Part shown: piece after piece, positions 1 to 9,959 of the stretch | How positions within the stretch are numbered: the stretch's first letter is position 1 | Layout: every line of letters starts with the position of its first letter | Assembly: GCF_000378385.1 (NCBI RefSeq) | Contig: NZ_KB899671.1 | Coordinates: 22,971-77,927 of the forward strand | Direction: 5' to 3' | DNA: 54,957 nucleotides | Source: Paenibacillus daejeonensis DSM 15491 | Lineage (GTDB): Bacteria; Bacillota; Bacilli; Paenibacillales; Paenibacillaceae | Program-made: the position numbers and the translations under genes | Notes under the pieces: model-generated | What the model was told of the DNA's origin: nothing | Databases searched by the model: none | What the model saw: the letters and a program-made list of their open reading frames with translations, nothing else

Positions 1-2261
1 AGTGTCAAGCCGCTCAGATTCGCGTTGCTGGAAGCGGCCCGCGTCACTTCGACCGTATAGGTCTTCGTCGAGTTATCCTGCGCCGTTACTTCCACGGTGA
101 TTGTGTTCACGCCGACGTTCAGCGCGATCGGATCCGAAGCGCTGCCGCTAGTCACCGTCCCGCCATTAACCGTCACGGTAGATGTGCCGACGGCTGTTGT
201 CGGCGTAACCTCGATGTTATTCACACTATTGGCGACAGAGGCGGTGTAGTCCTCCGTACCCGATGCAAACGCCGGATCCAAACTGCCCGCGCTCAGTGTC
301 AAGCCGCTCAGATTCGCGTTGCTGGATGCGGCACGCGTCACTTCGATGGTATAGGTCTTCGTCGAGTTGTCCTGCGCCGTTACTTCCACAGTGATCGTGT
401 TCGCGCCGACGATCAGCGCGATCGGATCCGAAGCGCTGCCACTGGTTACCGTAGCGCCGTTAACCGCCACGGTAGATGTGCCGACCGCTGTTGTCGGCGT
501 GACCTCGATCTCATTCACGCTATTGGCAACGGAAGCGGTGTACGCCTCCGTGCCGGATGCAAACGCTGGATCCAGACTGCCCGCACTCAGCGTCAAATCG
601 CTCAGATTCGCGTTGCTAGATGCGGCACGCGTCACTTCGATGGTATAGGTCTTCGTCGAGTTGTCCTGCGCCGTTACTTCCACGGTGATCGTGTTCGCGC
701 CGACGTTCAGCGCGATCGGATCAGAAGCGCTCCCGGTAGTCACCGTCCCGCCGTTAACCGTCACGGTAGATGTGCCAGCGTCCACAGTTGGCGTGACCTC
801 GATCTCATTCACACTATTGGCAACGGAAGCGGTGTACTCCTCCGTACCGGATGCAAAGACGGGATCCAGACTGCCCGCACTCAGCGTCAAATCGCTCAGA
901 TTCGCGTTGCTGGATGCGGCCCGCGTCACTTCGACCGTATAGGTCTTGGTCGAGCCGTTCTGCGGCGTCACTACCAAGGTGATTGTGTTCGCCCCGACGT
1001 TCAGCGCGATCGGATCAGAAGCGTTGCCGCTGGTCACCGTATCACCGTTAACCGTCACGGTAGATGTGCCGACCGCTGTTGTCGGCGTGACCTCGATTGT
1101 ATTCACGCTATTGGCAACGGAAGCAGTATACTCCTCCGTGTCCGATGCAAACGCGGGATCCAGACTGCCCGCGCTCAGCGTAAGACTGGTTAGGTCAGCA
1201 AAGGCATTAAATGTGTGCCCGTAATCAGCAGCATAATCCTTAGCCGTAGATGGATCAAAGCTAATAAGAGTTAGATCCGCCGAGGATGGTTGATTGCCCT
1301 CGAACGCATGCGCTCCGATTATCGTGTCGCTGCCATTGATCCTAACACTGGACAGTTGGTTATAAGAGAATGCATATTCTCCAATTTCCGGTATACTGTC
1401 CGGGATCGCGATACTTCTTAAAGCGTTGGCTTGAAATGCTCCGTTCCCGATTGTCATTGAGCTATCCGGGATCGTAACACTTGTCAAACTGTTATTCATG
1501 AATGCAGAATTCCCTATAGACGTTAGACTATCCGGGAGGGTGACGCTGGTCAGACTGTTATTATAGAATGCGCTCACACCAATAGTCGTCACACCATCCG
1601 GAATGGTGACACTGGTTAGAGAATTGTCTCTGAAAGCATGCTCTCCAATACTCGTCACACTTCCCGGAATGGTGACACTGGACACGCTATTTAGGATGAA
1701 TGCATAATTCCCAATCGTCTGAACACCATTTAAAATCGTGACACTGGTTAGTGAATTGTCTCTGAACGCTTGATCTCCAATAGTCGTCACACTTCCCGGA
1801 ATGGTGACACTGGATAGGTCGTTTTCGCTAAATGCAGCTGCCCCTATTGTCGTCACTCCATCCGATAGGGTAACAGAACGCAGTCCGCTTTGTCTGAAAG
1901 CATGATCTCCAATGGACGTCACACTTCCCGGGATGGTAACACTCGTCAAATTGTTGTAGAGGAAAGCCTGAGCACCAATAGTCCTTACACCATCAGGGAT
2001 TGTAACACTAGTTAGTGCGTTGCTTCTGAAAGCGTCCATTCCAATTCCAATGACCGTCAACCCATTCAATGTCCCAGGTATGTTCACATCCGTAGCCGTA
2101 CCATTGTAGTCGGTAATTGTTACCGTCCCGTCTCCATGATTCGTGTACGTATAATCACCGAAATTATCCGCCAGGACGGGTTGGCCGGGGGTAGCAACCG
2201 AAACTACTAACAGGAAAACCAAAAAAAGAATGAACTTCGGCACAATCCTTTGCAATACCAT
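1..2261 (-). CDS. Secreted BspA-type leucine-rich-repeat / cadherin-like repeat surface protein (3' end outside window)
   Basis: The reading frame is open from ATG at 2261 to the window edge (at least 753 residues, C-terminus missing). A GGAGG site lies at 2269-2273. Residues 1-31 form a signal peptide ending near PVLA. About ten 23-residue repeats of the LRR_5/BspA type follow (pattern SVTIPDGVTTIGxxAF), to about residue 350. Next come at least four tandem 98-residue modules (units starting at about 1176, 882, 588 and 294) of the cadherin-like beta-sandwich type, containing ANTITVEVTAQD and TYTIEVTRA. The 294-bp spacing is exact and the copies are very alike. No enzyme motif is seen. The protein is probably exported and adhesive or structural; the cell-wall anchor, if any, lies outside the window. 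Family assignment is by motif only. Confidence 0.85.
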   Translation of the reverse strand, partial: MVLQRIVPKFILFLVFLLVVSVATPGQPVLADNFGDYTYTNHGDGTVTITDYNGTATDVNIPGTLNGLTVIGIGMDAFRSNALTSVTIPDGVRTIGAQAFLYNNLTSVTIPGSVTSIGDHAFRQSGLRSVTLSDGVTTIGAAAFSENDLSSVTIPGSVTTIGDQAFRDNSLTSVTILNGVQTIGNYAFILNSVSSVTIPGSVTSIGEHAFRDNSLTSVTIPDGVTTIGVSAFYNNSLTSVTLPDSLTSIGNSAFMNNSLTSVTIPDSSMTIGNGAFQANALRSIAIPDSIPEIGEYAFSYNQLSSVRINGSDTIIGAHAFEGNQPSSADLTLISFDPSTAKDYAADYGHTFNAFADLTSLTLSAGSLDPAFASDTEEYTASVANSVNTIEVTPTTAVGTSTVTVNGDTVTSGNASDPIALNVGANTITLVVTPQNGSTKTYTVEVTRAASSNANLSDLTLSAGSLDPVFASGTEEYTASVANSVNEIEVTPTVDAGTSTVTVNGGTVTTGSASDPIALNVGANTITVEVTAQDNSTKTYTIEVTRAASSNANLSDLTLSAGSLDPAFASGTEAYTASVANSVNEIEVTPTTAVGTSTVAVNGATVTSGSASDPIALIVGANTITVEVTAQDNSTKTYTIEVTRAASSNANLSGLTLSAGSLDPAFASGTEDYTASVANSVNNIEVTPTTAVGTSTVTVNGGTVTSGSASDPIALNVGVNTITVEVTAQDNSTKTYTVEVTRAASSNANLSGLT

Positions 2262-2314
2262 TCTCTTGCCTCCAAAATACATATTTGTCTTCCGATTACA
2301 GAGATCCTTTCCTC

Positions 2315-2357
2315 ATTATACTAGATCGCTATGAAAGAAATATGAAAGAATATGAAA
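2315..2357 (-). promoter_or_regulatory. Promoter with phased direct repeats upstream of the LRR surface protein
   Basis: On the minus strand TATAAT (2315-2320) makes a good -10 about 54 nt before the start codon. Directly upstream are three copies of TTTCATA (2351-2357, 2341-2347, 2330-2336) spaced 10 and 11 bp apart. They cover the place of the poor -35 box. Direct repeats at 10-11 bp spacing are typical sites for OmpR/PhoP-class response regulators. That a response regulator binds here is inference. Confidence 0.5.
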
Positions 2358-2492
2358 TCACACGCCCCCCGCCATCTTCCCCCTAGCCATCTTTAATCCG
2401 GCCTTCCTGCTATATTTCACCTGACATCTATACATGCCAGGCCATTTCCCTTGCCGTCGACAACCCAACGAACATGGACCTCACTGTACAAA

Positions 2493-2532
2493 AAGATGAC
2501 CGCCACGGCTACAGGTCAGTGACGGTCATCTT
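2493..2532 (-). terminator. Rho-independent terminator ending cluster 1
   Basis: A perfect 10-bp stem pairs AAGATGACCG (2493-2502) with CGGTCATCTT (2523-2532). On the minus strand it is followed by a short T run. It overlaps the stop codon of the small P-loop kinase gene and would end transcription of the polysaccharide operon. Confidence 0.75.
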
Positions 2533-3084
2533 GGTTCGAATTTGTGTAAGGAGAGCCTCATAGTTCATCCGCTCCGGGGTCGTGGTGTCCACCTCAATCA
2601 AGGTCCCACCGACGGACAGCGGCGTCAGCTCGCCCTGCAGTAGCAGCTCACGGTTGGCTTCCAGCCAGGCCTGATCGGCGTGGCCGCCATGTCGGGACTC
2701 GCTGGCCATACGCGCCAGGAAGCGTTCGACCAGCACCTCACCGTCCGCCTTGCAGAGCAGCTGGATCGGTTCATACGGATAGCGCTGCTGGAGCTGGTGA
2801 AACTCCCCGCTTCGTAGTGCCGGACGGCCGTAATAGCCTTCAACAAGACAGGAGCGTCCAACCGAGAGGATCTGTCCCGCCGCATAGTACATCATAGCGA
2901 ATGCCCCGTGCCCCAGCGCAGGGTGCGCCTCATCCGATGGGCGGTGCATAGCATCATACAGGGTCTCGTAGATCCCATCCCGCGCAAAACGGGGAACCGC
3001 CAGATCCTGCGCCAGCCGCTGGGCCAGCGTGGTCTTGCCGGAGCCGGGCAGGCCGTTCACGATTAGCAGGTAGGGTACAGGCAT
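2509..3084 (-). CDS. Small P-loop kinase-like ATP-binding protein (AAA_33 type)
   Basis: 191 residues. The Walker A motif GLPGSGKTT is at residues 11-19, close to the N-terminus, as in small nucleoside/sugar kinases and AAA_33 proteins. An RDGI segment follows at about residue 36, and the rest has no motif that fixes the substrate. An AGGTGAG-type ribosome site precedes the ATG. It is the last gene of cluster 1, 24 bp after ugd, so it is probably cotranscribed with the sugar-nucleotide genes. A role in polysaccharide synthesis is suggested only by position. Confidence 0.75.
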   Translation of the reverse strand: MPVPYLLIVNGLPGSGKTTLAQRLAQDLAVPRFARDGIYETLYDAMHRPSDEAHPALGHGAFAMMYYAAGQILSVGRSCLVEGYYGRPALRSGEFHQLQQRYPYEPIQLLCKADGEVLVERFLARMASESRHGGHADQAWLEANRELLLQGELTPLSVGGTLIEVDTTTPERMNYEALLTQIRTKMTVTDL

Positions 3085-3108
3085 CGGCTCACCTCACCTT
3101 CGCTGAGA

Positions 3109-4275
3109 TTAGTCCCGGCTGAACAAATCCCGTGTGTACACCTTCGCCACGACATCCTCCAGGTCGCTGGAGAGACGGTTGGCGACGATCACGTCGGAGA
3201 TTTCTTTGAAGAGGGCGAAGTCGTTGACCACCCGGGAGTTGTAGAAGGTGTCATCCGTCAGGGCCGGCTCATACACGACGACCTCAATGCCCTTGGCCTT
3301 GATGCGCTTCATCACGCCCTGGATCGCCGACTGGCGGAAGTTGTCCGAATCCATCTTCATTGTAAGACGGTAGATGCCGACGATCTTCGGACTGCGGCTC
3401 AGGATCATCTCAGAGATATGATCCTTCCGGGTACGGTTGGCCTCGACGATCGCGCCCATGATGTTGTTCGGCACATCCGCATAGTTCGCCAGCAGCTGCT
3501 TCGTATCCTTCGGTAGGCAGTAGCCGCCATAGCCAAAAGAAGGGTTATTATAATGCGTCCCGATCCGCGGGTCCAGACCAACGCCATCGATAATCTGCTG
3601 TGTATTCAGCCCACGCACTTCGGCATACGAGTCCAGCTCATTGAAGAACGCGACACGCATCGCCAGATACGTATTGGCAAACAGCTTGATGGCCTCCGCT
3701 TCGGTGGAGCCGGTAAAGAGGACGTCGATGTTCTCTTTTCGGGCCCCTTGCACCAGCAAGTCTGCGAACCGCCGCGCACGCTCGGACTCCTCGCCAACTA
3801 CAATACGGGACGGGTAGAGGTTATCGTGCAGCGCCTTGCCCTCCCGCAGGAACTCTGGCGAGAAGATGATATTCTCCGTCTCGAACTTCTCCCGCACCTT
3901 CTCGGTATAGCCCACCGGCACCGTCGACTTGATCACCATCACCGCATCCGGGTTAATGGACAGCACACTGGCGATGACCGCTTCGACGCTGCGGGTGTTG
4001 AAGTAGTTTTTGTCCGGATCATAATTCGTAGGCGTAGAAATGATGACATACTCCGCATCCTTGAAGGCCAGATAGTTATCGGTAGTTGCCGTGAGCTGCA
4101 ATTCTTCTTGAGCCAGGAACGTCTCAATGTCCGGGTCGATAATCGGCGAACGGCGATTGTTGATGAGATCGACTTTCTCCTGGATGATATCCAGCGCGAT
4201 GACCTCATTATGCTGAGCCAGCAGCACTGCATTGGAGAGACCGACATAGCCGGTACCTGCGATTGTAATCTTCAC
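3109..4275 (-). CDS. ugd: UDP-glucose 6-dehydrogenase (short 388-residue type)
   Basis: Oxidises UDP-glucose to UDP-glucuronate with two NAD+. The N-terminal Rossmann motif GTGYVG is at residues 7-12, STVPVGYT at about 117-124, and the catalytic-cysteine motif [12 protein letters not shown] has Cys253. Length and sequence match the 388-residue enterobacterial-type Ugd rather than the longer TuaD type, which is also present in this window (28465-29796). It lies 40 bp after galU, so UDP-glucose made by GalU is probably fed directly into UDP-glucuronate for the polymer. All key residues are present. Confidence 0.93.
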   Translation of the reverse strand: MKITIAGTGYVGLSNAVLLAQHNEVIALDIIQEKVDLINNRRSPIIDPDIETFLAQEELQLTATTDNYLAFKDAEYVIISTPTNYDPDKNYFNTRSVEAVIASVLSINPDAVMVIKSTVPVGYTEKVREKFETENIIFSPEFLREGKALHDNLYPSRIVVGEESERARRFADLLVQGARKENIDVLFTGSTEAEAIKLFANTYLAMRVAFFNELDSYAEVRGLNTQQIIDGVGLDPRIGTHYNNPSFGYGGYCLPKDTKQLLANYADVPNNIMGAIVEANRTRKDHISEMILSRSPKIVGIYRLTMKMDSDNFRQSAIQGVMKRIKAKGIEVVVYEPALTDDTFYNSRVVNDFALFKEISDVIVANRLSSDLEDVVAKVYTRDLFSRD

Positions 4276-4315
4276 TAGGCGACACTTCCTTGCTTATGTA
4301 ATAGAGGCATTCCTC

Positions 4316-5197
4316 TCAGAATGCCTCTTCGTTGTGTAACTGTCGGAGATATCGGGCAACATCCTCCCGCAGATCCTCCCGCTGCAGCGCAAAATCAAGG
4401 GTCGCTTTAACGAAGCCAAACTTATCCCCCACATCGTAACGGGTTCCTTTAAAATGATAGGCCAACACCGCTTGGGTGCGGTTCAACTCATTGATAGCAT
4501 CCGTTAACTGAATTTCTCCACCAGAACCAGCTGGTAAGGACTCCAGAACATCAAAGATTTCTGGTCTCAATACATAACGACCCAAGATTGCGTAGCGGGA
4601 TGGTGCTTCCTTCGGATGCGGTTTCTCCACAAGTGCTTGGACATTAAGCACACCCGGCTCGATTTCATGCCCTTTCGGATCAATAATCCCGTACTTGGAG
4701 ACGTCCGCCTCATCTACCGGTTGGACCCCAACGACGGAGGAATGGTAGCGATCGAAGACGTCAAGCAACTGCTTCAGACACGGCTCAGGGGACTGGACGA
4801 TATCATCTCCCAACAGGATGGCAAAGGGCTCCTGACCAATAAAGGAGCGGGCGCATTGAATTGCATGCCCCAGTCCCAGCGCTTCCTTCTGCCGGATATA
4901 GTGGATATTAGCCATGTTGGAGATGGCCGCCACTTCTTCCAAGAGGTCGTGCTTGCCCTTTTTCAACAGCGTTTCTTCGAGCTCATAGGATTTGTCGAAA
5001 TGATCTTCAATGGCACGCTTACTGCGGCCACTGATGATTATAATATCTTCGATTCCGGAGGCAATTGCCTCTTCCACGATGTATTGAATCGTAGGCTTGT
5101 CCACGATGGGCAGCATCTCTTTGGGCTGCGCCTTGGTGGCGGGCAAGAAACGCGTGCCGAGGCCTGCGGCTGGGATGATGGCTTTGCGGACTTTCAT
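4316..5197 (-). CDS. galU: UTP-glucose-1-phosphate uridylyltransferase, copy 1
   Basis: 293 residues, normal length for bacterial GalU. It makes UDP-glucose from UTP and glucose-1-phosphate. The nucleotide-binding signature [12 protein letters not shown] followed by [11 protein letters not shown] lies near the N-terminus, and LGDDI and [11 protein letters not shown] motifs follow. It sits between the wzx flippase and ugd. A second galU is at 48686-49597 in cluster 2; the two are clear homologues but not near-identical. Confidence 0.93.
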   Translation of the reverse strand: MKVRKAIIPAAGLGTRFLPATKAQPKEMLPIVDKPTIQYIVEEAIASGIEDIIIISGRSKRAIEDHFDKSYELEETLLKKGKHDLLEEVAAISNMANIHYIRQKEALGLGHAIQCARSFIGQEPFAILLGDDIVQSPEPCLKQLLDVFDRYHSSVVGVQPVDEADVSKYGIIDPKGHEIEPGVLNVQALVEKPHPKEAPSRYAILGRYVLRPEIFDVLESLPAGSGGEIQLTDAINELNRTQAVLAYHFKGTRYDVGDKFGFVKATLDFALQREDLREDVARYLRQLHNEEAF

Positions 5198-5206
5198 AGG
5201 CTCACC

Positions 5207-6496
5207 TCATGTTCTGTTCAAACTTGATTTTAGACTCCATTTTATTACCCAAAGAATTAAAAAGACATAAGATAACACACCTGCTATTGAGTACAAAGCT
5301 AGAGCAGCAACATCATCTCCAATAAAATAAAAACCAATTATTAAGGCAACTATCTTGAATAACGTACTGAATAGTTCATAAATTAAAAAACCTTTTTGAA
5401 GCCCTAAAACTGGAATGGCTACAACGCATGGTCTGTTGATAAACATAAAAAATAGCCATAGCGACAACCAGCGTGCATATTCTCCTGCTTGAGTCCACTC
5501 TGAACCAAAGGCATAGCCAAATATAATCGGTCCAATCAATATAATTACTCCAAACGGTAACAAACCAAGAGCGGCTAATCCTAAGGTACTTTTTATAATT
5601 AACTTACTAAGATCTTGCCCTTTATTTAACGCATCTGCAAGTTTAGGATAGAGTACATCACCTACAGACTTTCCAATTAGTTGAGTGGGCACTCCTAGTA
5701 CAGTCCTACCAAGAGTATAGAACCCAGCAGAGATAGGACCAAAAAGAATAGACAACAATAATATAGGTGAACTTTGCGACAAGGCATTAATAAATACCTG
5801 AGGAGCTCTAAACAGCGGGAAATCAATATATTGTTTTGCCACATTGAAATATGTTTGCTTGTTTACAGTTTCAGAATCTCCGTAAGTTGATTTTGTTTTC
5901 ATTGAAGCAAATAACATTATTGAATGAAGTAAGCTTCCTAATACAGTCACATATATAAGGGATATCGCAAAAGGATGTAGCCAACCAATTCCGACTTTTG
6001 AACTGTTTAAAATTAAAGAATGCATTATAGATACTTTTGCAGTTACAGCAAATTGTTTAGTCCTAATTCTCCATTGCTGGGCCACCTGTAAAAAGGAGGA
6101 AAAGAACATGAAGATCGGTACAAAATACAAATACCTTGCATCTATTTGTAGTTGAAAAACGTTTGTTATTTCAAAACTAAAAAATATTACTATTAGTATA
6201 GTAATACTAGCAATGATTCCTGATAACCAAAAAGAAAGTCGCGCAAGAACTCCCGCAGTAAAATCGTCTTGAGGAAGAACTATTGCAACAGGATATGTCA
6301 AAGCGGCTATGGGCGAAAGAACAGCGACTATTGCTACAAAAACTCCCAATATCCCAAAAGCTTCAGGACCATAAATACGAGTAATGATAGGTGAAAATAT
6401 CATCGTTATAAATTGAGCAGCAGCAGTACCTGAAGCTACTATAATTATATTTCTTATTAATTTATTTTTACGGAATTGATTAGCTAAATGTCTCAT
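5207..6496 (-). CDS. wzx: Polysaccharide flippase (Wzx-like, MATE/MOP superfamily)
   Basis: About 429 residues with many hydrophobic segments over the whole length, typical of lipid-linked repeat-unit flippases. The motif IITRIYGPEAFGILGVFVAI near the N-terminus is characteristic of the family. I chose ATG at 6496 because AGGAGA lies just upstream; an open frame extends five codons further to 6511. It would move undecaprenyl-linked units across the membrane for the Wzy at 7725-8783. The DNA is much AT-richer than galU next to it, part of the AT-rich cassette. Confidence 0.88.
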   Translation of the reverse strand: MRHLANQFRKNKLIRNIIIVASGTAAAQFITMIFSPIITRIYGPEAFGILGVFVAIVAVLSPIAALTYPVAIVLPQDDFTAGVLARLSFWLSGIIASITILIVIFFSFEITNVFQLQIDARYLYFVPIFMFFSSFLQVAQQWRIRTKQFAVTAKVSIMHSLILNSSKVGIGWLHPFAISLIYVTVLGSLLHSIMLFASMKTKSTYGDSETVNKQTYFNVAKQYIDFPLFRAPQVFINALSQSSPILLLSILFGPISAGFYTLGRTVLGVPTQLIGKSVGDVLYPKLADALNKGQDLSKLIIKSTLGLAALGLLPFGVIILIGPIIFGYAFGSEWTQAGEYARWLSLWLFFMFINRPCVVAIPVLGLQKGFLIYELFSTLFKIVALIIGFYFIGDDVAALALYSIAGVLSYVFLILWVIKWSLKSSLNRT

Positions 6497-6530
6497 AGTT
6501 CTCCTGCACATGACTCCTGTGTTTGGTTTT

Positions 6531-7715
6531 CTAGTTTATGCGAGACGAATAAAATTCTTTAATTTCCCTTCCAATGTCATTCCAAAAATATCCTTTCTGA
6601 ACAATTTCTCGCCCTCTACTCCCGAGCTCATTCCTCTTTTTATCATTGGCTATTAACTCTTTTAATGAGAGATAAACATCTTCAACTGAATTAGGTCTTA
6701 CCACTTTGCAACTTTGATCATTCACAACAACACCATCGATACCTTGATTTTGACATATTATTACAGGCTTACCGTAAAATAAAGCCTCAAGATAGACAAG
6801 TCCAAAAGTTTCTCTATAACTTGGTAAACTAAATATATCACAATCTTTTAAATATCTCATGGCCTCACCGTGAGACAAACTACCTTTAAATTGAATATAT
6901 TTTTCTAGCTTTAATTTTTTCGTTAAAGTTATTAGATCCTCTTTAAACTCACCTTCTCCAATAATAATATATTTAACTTTTTCATATTCCTTTACTAATT
7001 CGGCCAATGCTTCTACATTGTATTGAATACCTTTAGTTTGGGTTAAATTCCCGATACTTAAGATAATCTTCTCGTCAACCATTTCTATTGAATCACTACT
7101 TTTTACTTGAGACAACTCATCTGGATATATCCCATTGGTTATTAATGAAGATTCAAAACCAAGCTCATTAAGTAGCTTCTTCTGAAGTTGCACACTTGGC
7201 GTAACTATTCCATCGGCGTTAGTATATATGGAGCGCATTTTATTTTTTATGTATGTTTTACCAATCGACAAGTCAAGATCCGAACTCCGAGCAGATACTA
7301 TAACTGGAACGTTATATCTTTTTTTTAGATTTCTGATGCCTAAAGCATCTGGGTAGGTCATATGACAATGAATAATGTCAAATTTCAAGTTATGAGCTAT
7401 TTGATTTAATGTCATTCTTATTGAACGCATTAACGAATGCTCGTTTAATGTACTAAGGAAGCGTCCAGCTTTAGGCAGCTTAATATATCTTGGATGGTAA
7501 ACTTCAATTTCGTCATAGATTTCTTTTAAAGGAAGCTTACTATATTCTGACCAAGTTTTTTTTCGTTTACTTAATATCTTGGGGCTAAAGGGTATAGGAG
7601 AAATGACAGTCACTTTGCAACCTAATTTCATAAGCTCTTTTGCTTGACTATGGAATACTCGCCCATTATCGGTTAATCTATTCGGGTAAATTCTAGAAAT
7701 ATATATAACGTGCAT
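6531..7715 (-). CDS. Glycosyltransferase family 4
   Basis: 394 residues with the two-domain GT-B layout. The N-terminal half has IIHCHMTYPDALGI. The C-terminal donor-binding half has SIGNLTQTKGI, IIGEGEF and the E-x7-E signature ETFGLVYLE followed by GKPVI. It probably adds one sugar to the lipid-linked repeat on the cytoplasmic face. Donor and linkage cannot be read from the sequence. It lies between wzx and wzy in the AT-rich cassette. Confidence 0.88.
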   Translation of the reverse strand: MHVIYISRIYPNRLTDNGRVFHSQAKELMKLGCKVTVISPIPFSPKILSKRKKTWSEYSKLPLKEIYDEIEVYHPRYIKLPKAGRFLSTLNEHSLMRSIRMTLNQIAHNLKFDIIHCHMTYPDALGIRNLKKRYNVPVIVSARSSDLDLSIGKTYIKNKMRSIYTNADGIVTPSVQLQKKLLNELGFESSLITNGIYPDELSQVKSSDSIEMVDEKIILSIGNLTQTKGIQYNVEALAELVKEYEKVKYIIIGEGEFKEDLITLTKKLKLEKYIQFKGSLSHGEAMRYLKDCDIFSLPSYRETFGLVYLEALFYGKPVIICQNQGIDGVVVNDQSCKVVRPNSVEDVYLSLKELIANDKKRNELGSRGREIVQKGYFWNDIGREIKEFYSSRIN

Positions 7716-7724
7716 TAATTCACC

Positions 7725-8783
7725 TCAGTATATCTGATAAGGTACTACTCCGTGCCATCCCTGTGACAATCTAATCGCTAAATAAGATAAAGTTAAAATA
7801 ATTGTTGTGTAACTCAAAATGATTCTCTTTTCTTTTTTCTTAATTAGCCGCAAAGAATAAGGTATAGCAAGTATGTAAAAAACCATGAAAAAGTAACTAA
7901 ACCTTACAAAAAGAGCTATTTCTAGCGACAACAAATTATTAAATAAGCTAAGAAGAGTAAGTATAATAAAAAAATCTAAATCTTTGTCTCTAATTGATTC
8001 AGAAAACTTAATATACACCAACAAAAACAATATACTCGCACTAATTAAAGGAAATAGCAGACCAGAACCCTCAAACAATTGGCCAGATTCTAGATAACTC
8101 AAAGTGTTTGAATTTCTAATAACTACGAGAATTAATCTATCTAAAATTGCCCAAACAACTGCGAAAACACTAGCTAACAATGCTAAAACCTTTATATTAG
8201 CTCTTAATCCATATATAAAGTATAAAACTAATAATAAAATTGAAGTTTGATGAAATAGTGACGCTAAAGCTACGACTACAATATACCTAATTAGCTTTCT
8301 ATTAATAATGTAATGAAATCCAATTGCTATTATAGATATAGCTATGGCTTGCCTAATACCATTAAAAGAGAACAAGTACAGGTAAAGAGATACAAATAAA
8401 TACAAACTAAAAACAACATTAGTAGAATTTTTATAAATAAAATAACCTACACCAGCTAACGACAGAAAACTCGTCACAATGAGAATTACCTGTTCATTAT
8501 ACGATATAATACTAGATAGCTTATTTATTATTAAATATCCAGGCTCCCATCTCTCGAGAGAAAATACATTATTGAATGATGTGGTTGCGATATTCCTAAA
8601 ACCTCGAAGATAATTCCAAGTATCGGTCCCAATATTAGACCCTCTTAATCCAGATACAATAAACAGTGGAGTTAGGGATAAAACTAAATAACTTATTTTG
8701 GTACCAGCGTTCTTATTCCAGTATTTTGTATTGAAGAGTCCCAATAAAAATACAAATGAAAAGACAAAAATGTATATTGATAT
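7725..8783 (-). CDS. Wzy-like polysaccharide polymerase (EpsG-type), apparent ATA start
   Basis: An integral membrane protein with about ten hydrophobic segments. The early motif GLRGSNIGTDTWNYLRGF is typical of EpsG-family polymerases, which join repeat units outside the membrane. The only standard start codon in the N-terminal part is TTG at 8744, which has no ribosome site. A strong GGAGG lies at 8791-8795, and 7 nt after it the in-frame codon is ATA (8781-8783). Starting there gives 352 residues and adds a hydrophobic first helix beginning SIYIFVFSFVFLLG. The start is therefore uncertain: a rare ATA start, a damaged ATG, or the weak TTG. Confidence 0.82.
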   Translation of the reverse strand: MSIYIFVFSFVFLLGLFNTKYWNKNAGTKISYLVLSLTPLFIVSGLRGSNIGTDTWNYLRGFRNIATTSFNNVFSLERWEPGYLIINKLSSIISYNEQVILIVTSFLSLAGVGYFIYKNSTNVVFSLYLFVSLYLYLFSFNGIRQAIAISIIAIGFHYIINRKLIRYIVVVALASLFHQTSILLLVLYFIYGLRANIKVLALLASVFAVVWAILDRLILVVIRNSNTLSYLESGQLFEGSGLLFPLISASILFLLVYIKFSESIRDKDLDFFIILTLLSLFNNLLSLEIALFVRFSYFFMVFYILAIPYSLRLIKKKEKRIILSYTTIILTLSYLAIRLSQGWHGVVPYQIY

Positions 8784-8808
8784 TTTAAACCCTCCACTCT
8801 TTTACTAC

Positions 8809-9939
8809 TCAGAAATAAGTTTTGCTACTATGATAAATATCTATATATTTCTCAACAATTCCATCCCAATCAAATTTACCAACTTTTTCAATACACGCTT
8901 CTGATATCCTTTTTTTATTTTTATAGGCTAACAGTATTTTATCAGATATCCCCTCAATGTCAGTTGCCGAAACTTTATAACCTACTTCTCCATCATTGAA
9001 TTGTGTATCAAATCCCTGTCCCTTTGTATATATTACTGGCAATCCTTGACTCATCGCCTCTGCGTATACTAATCCGAAAGTTTCAGTATGAGATGGCATA
9101 GCAAAAATGTCAGATTTACGATAGTATTTTATTAACTCTTCCTTTGATATAGGTGAAATATATTCAAATTCCCTTATACCTTTTAGTTGTTCAAAATACT
9201 TTTCATCTACTTTTTTTCCTATAACCATTAATTTTATAGATTTATCAGATTTCTTTTCAGCGATATTTAGCGAGTGCAGTAAACCTTCGATATTCTTTCT
9301 TTTAATGATTTGTCCCACAAAGATAATACTTATTACCTTTTCATTTTTCTTTATGTTTTTATGTTTGTTATTTAACCAATATGAATTAATACCATTTGGA
9401 ATGACTACACTCTTCTCAAATAAACTATTTCTTTTTTTATCAGGAACGTATTCATTTAAAACAGCTTGTCTATATGCATCAGACAAAAAAACAATTTTAT
9501 AAGCATTTTCCATAATATTAATTGCATGAGTTCTCAAATGAATTGCCATCCGAAAATATTTATTAACATCAGTGTCCCTAATTGCAACTATATAAGGAAT
9601 TCTGTATTTCTTAAAAATACTAAAAGCCACTCCACCATCAGAAAACAAACTATGAGCATGCAATAAATCATGGTTTGAAAGACCAATATTACTAATTAAG
9701 TCTTTTTCCATCCTTTTAATTTTAGTGAAATACAAAAATTTGTCATATGGTTTTATGATTTTATTAGAATATAATTTGAAACCATAATCATCTTCATTAT
9801 AAGTTTTTTTGTTTGAATAATGCTGCGGCACGTAGACTGAAAAACCCACTTCTTTTTCTTTAAGAACATTAAATAATTCAAAGTAAATATTACTATAGCT
9901 AGCTCCACAGGCTATGTGAAGAACTGCCACTTTGTTCAC
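8809..9939 (-). CDS. Glycosyltransferase family 4
   Basis: 376 residues, GT-B fold. It has LLHAHSLFSDGG in the acceptor half, then IIFVGQIIKRKNIEG, VIGKK and the E-x7-E signature ETFGLVYAE followed by GLPVIYTKGQG in the donor half. The annotated start is GTG at 9939; a second GTG at 9930 has the better-spaced AGGTGA, so the first three residues are uncertain. It resembles the GT at 6531-7715 in its C-terminal motifs. Donor sugar unknown. Confidence 0.87.
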   Translation of the reverse strand: MNKVAVLHIACGASYSNIYFELFNVLKEKEVGFSVYVPQHYSNKKTYNEDDYGFKLYSNKIIKPYDKFLYFTKIKRMEKDLISNIGLSNHDLLHAHSLFSDGGVAFSIFKKYRIPYIVAIRDTDVNKYFRMAIHLRTHAINIMENAYKIVFLSDAYRQAVLNEYVPDKKRNSLFEKSVVIPNGINSYWLNNKHKNIKKNEKVISIIFVGQIIKRKNIEGLLHSLNIAEKKSDKSIKLMVIGKKVDEKYFEQLKGIREFEYISPISKEELIKYYRKSDIFAMPSHTETFGLVYAEAMSQGLPVIYTKGQGFDTQFNDGEVGYKVSATDIEGISDKILLAYKNKKRISEACIEKVGKFDWDGIVEKYIDIYHSSKTYF

Positions 9940-9959
9940 CTACTTATTTTAATATCTTT

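Noticed and set aside
367-1224. Three similar plus-strand frames of about 93 residues
   Set aside because: They are the antisense of the 98-residue repeats of the surface protein on the minus strand, which has a signal peptide and ribosome site.
3553-4278. 241-codon plus-strand frame
   Set aside because: It is antisense to ugd, whose motifs and length are complete.
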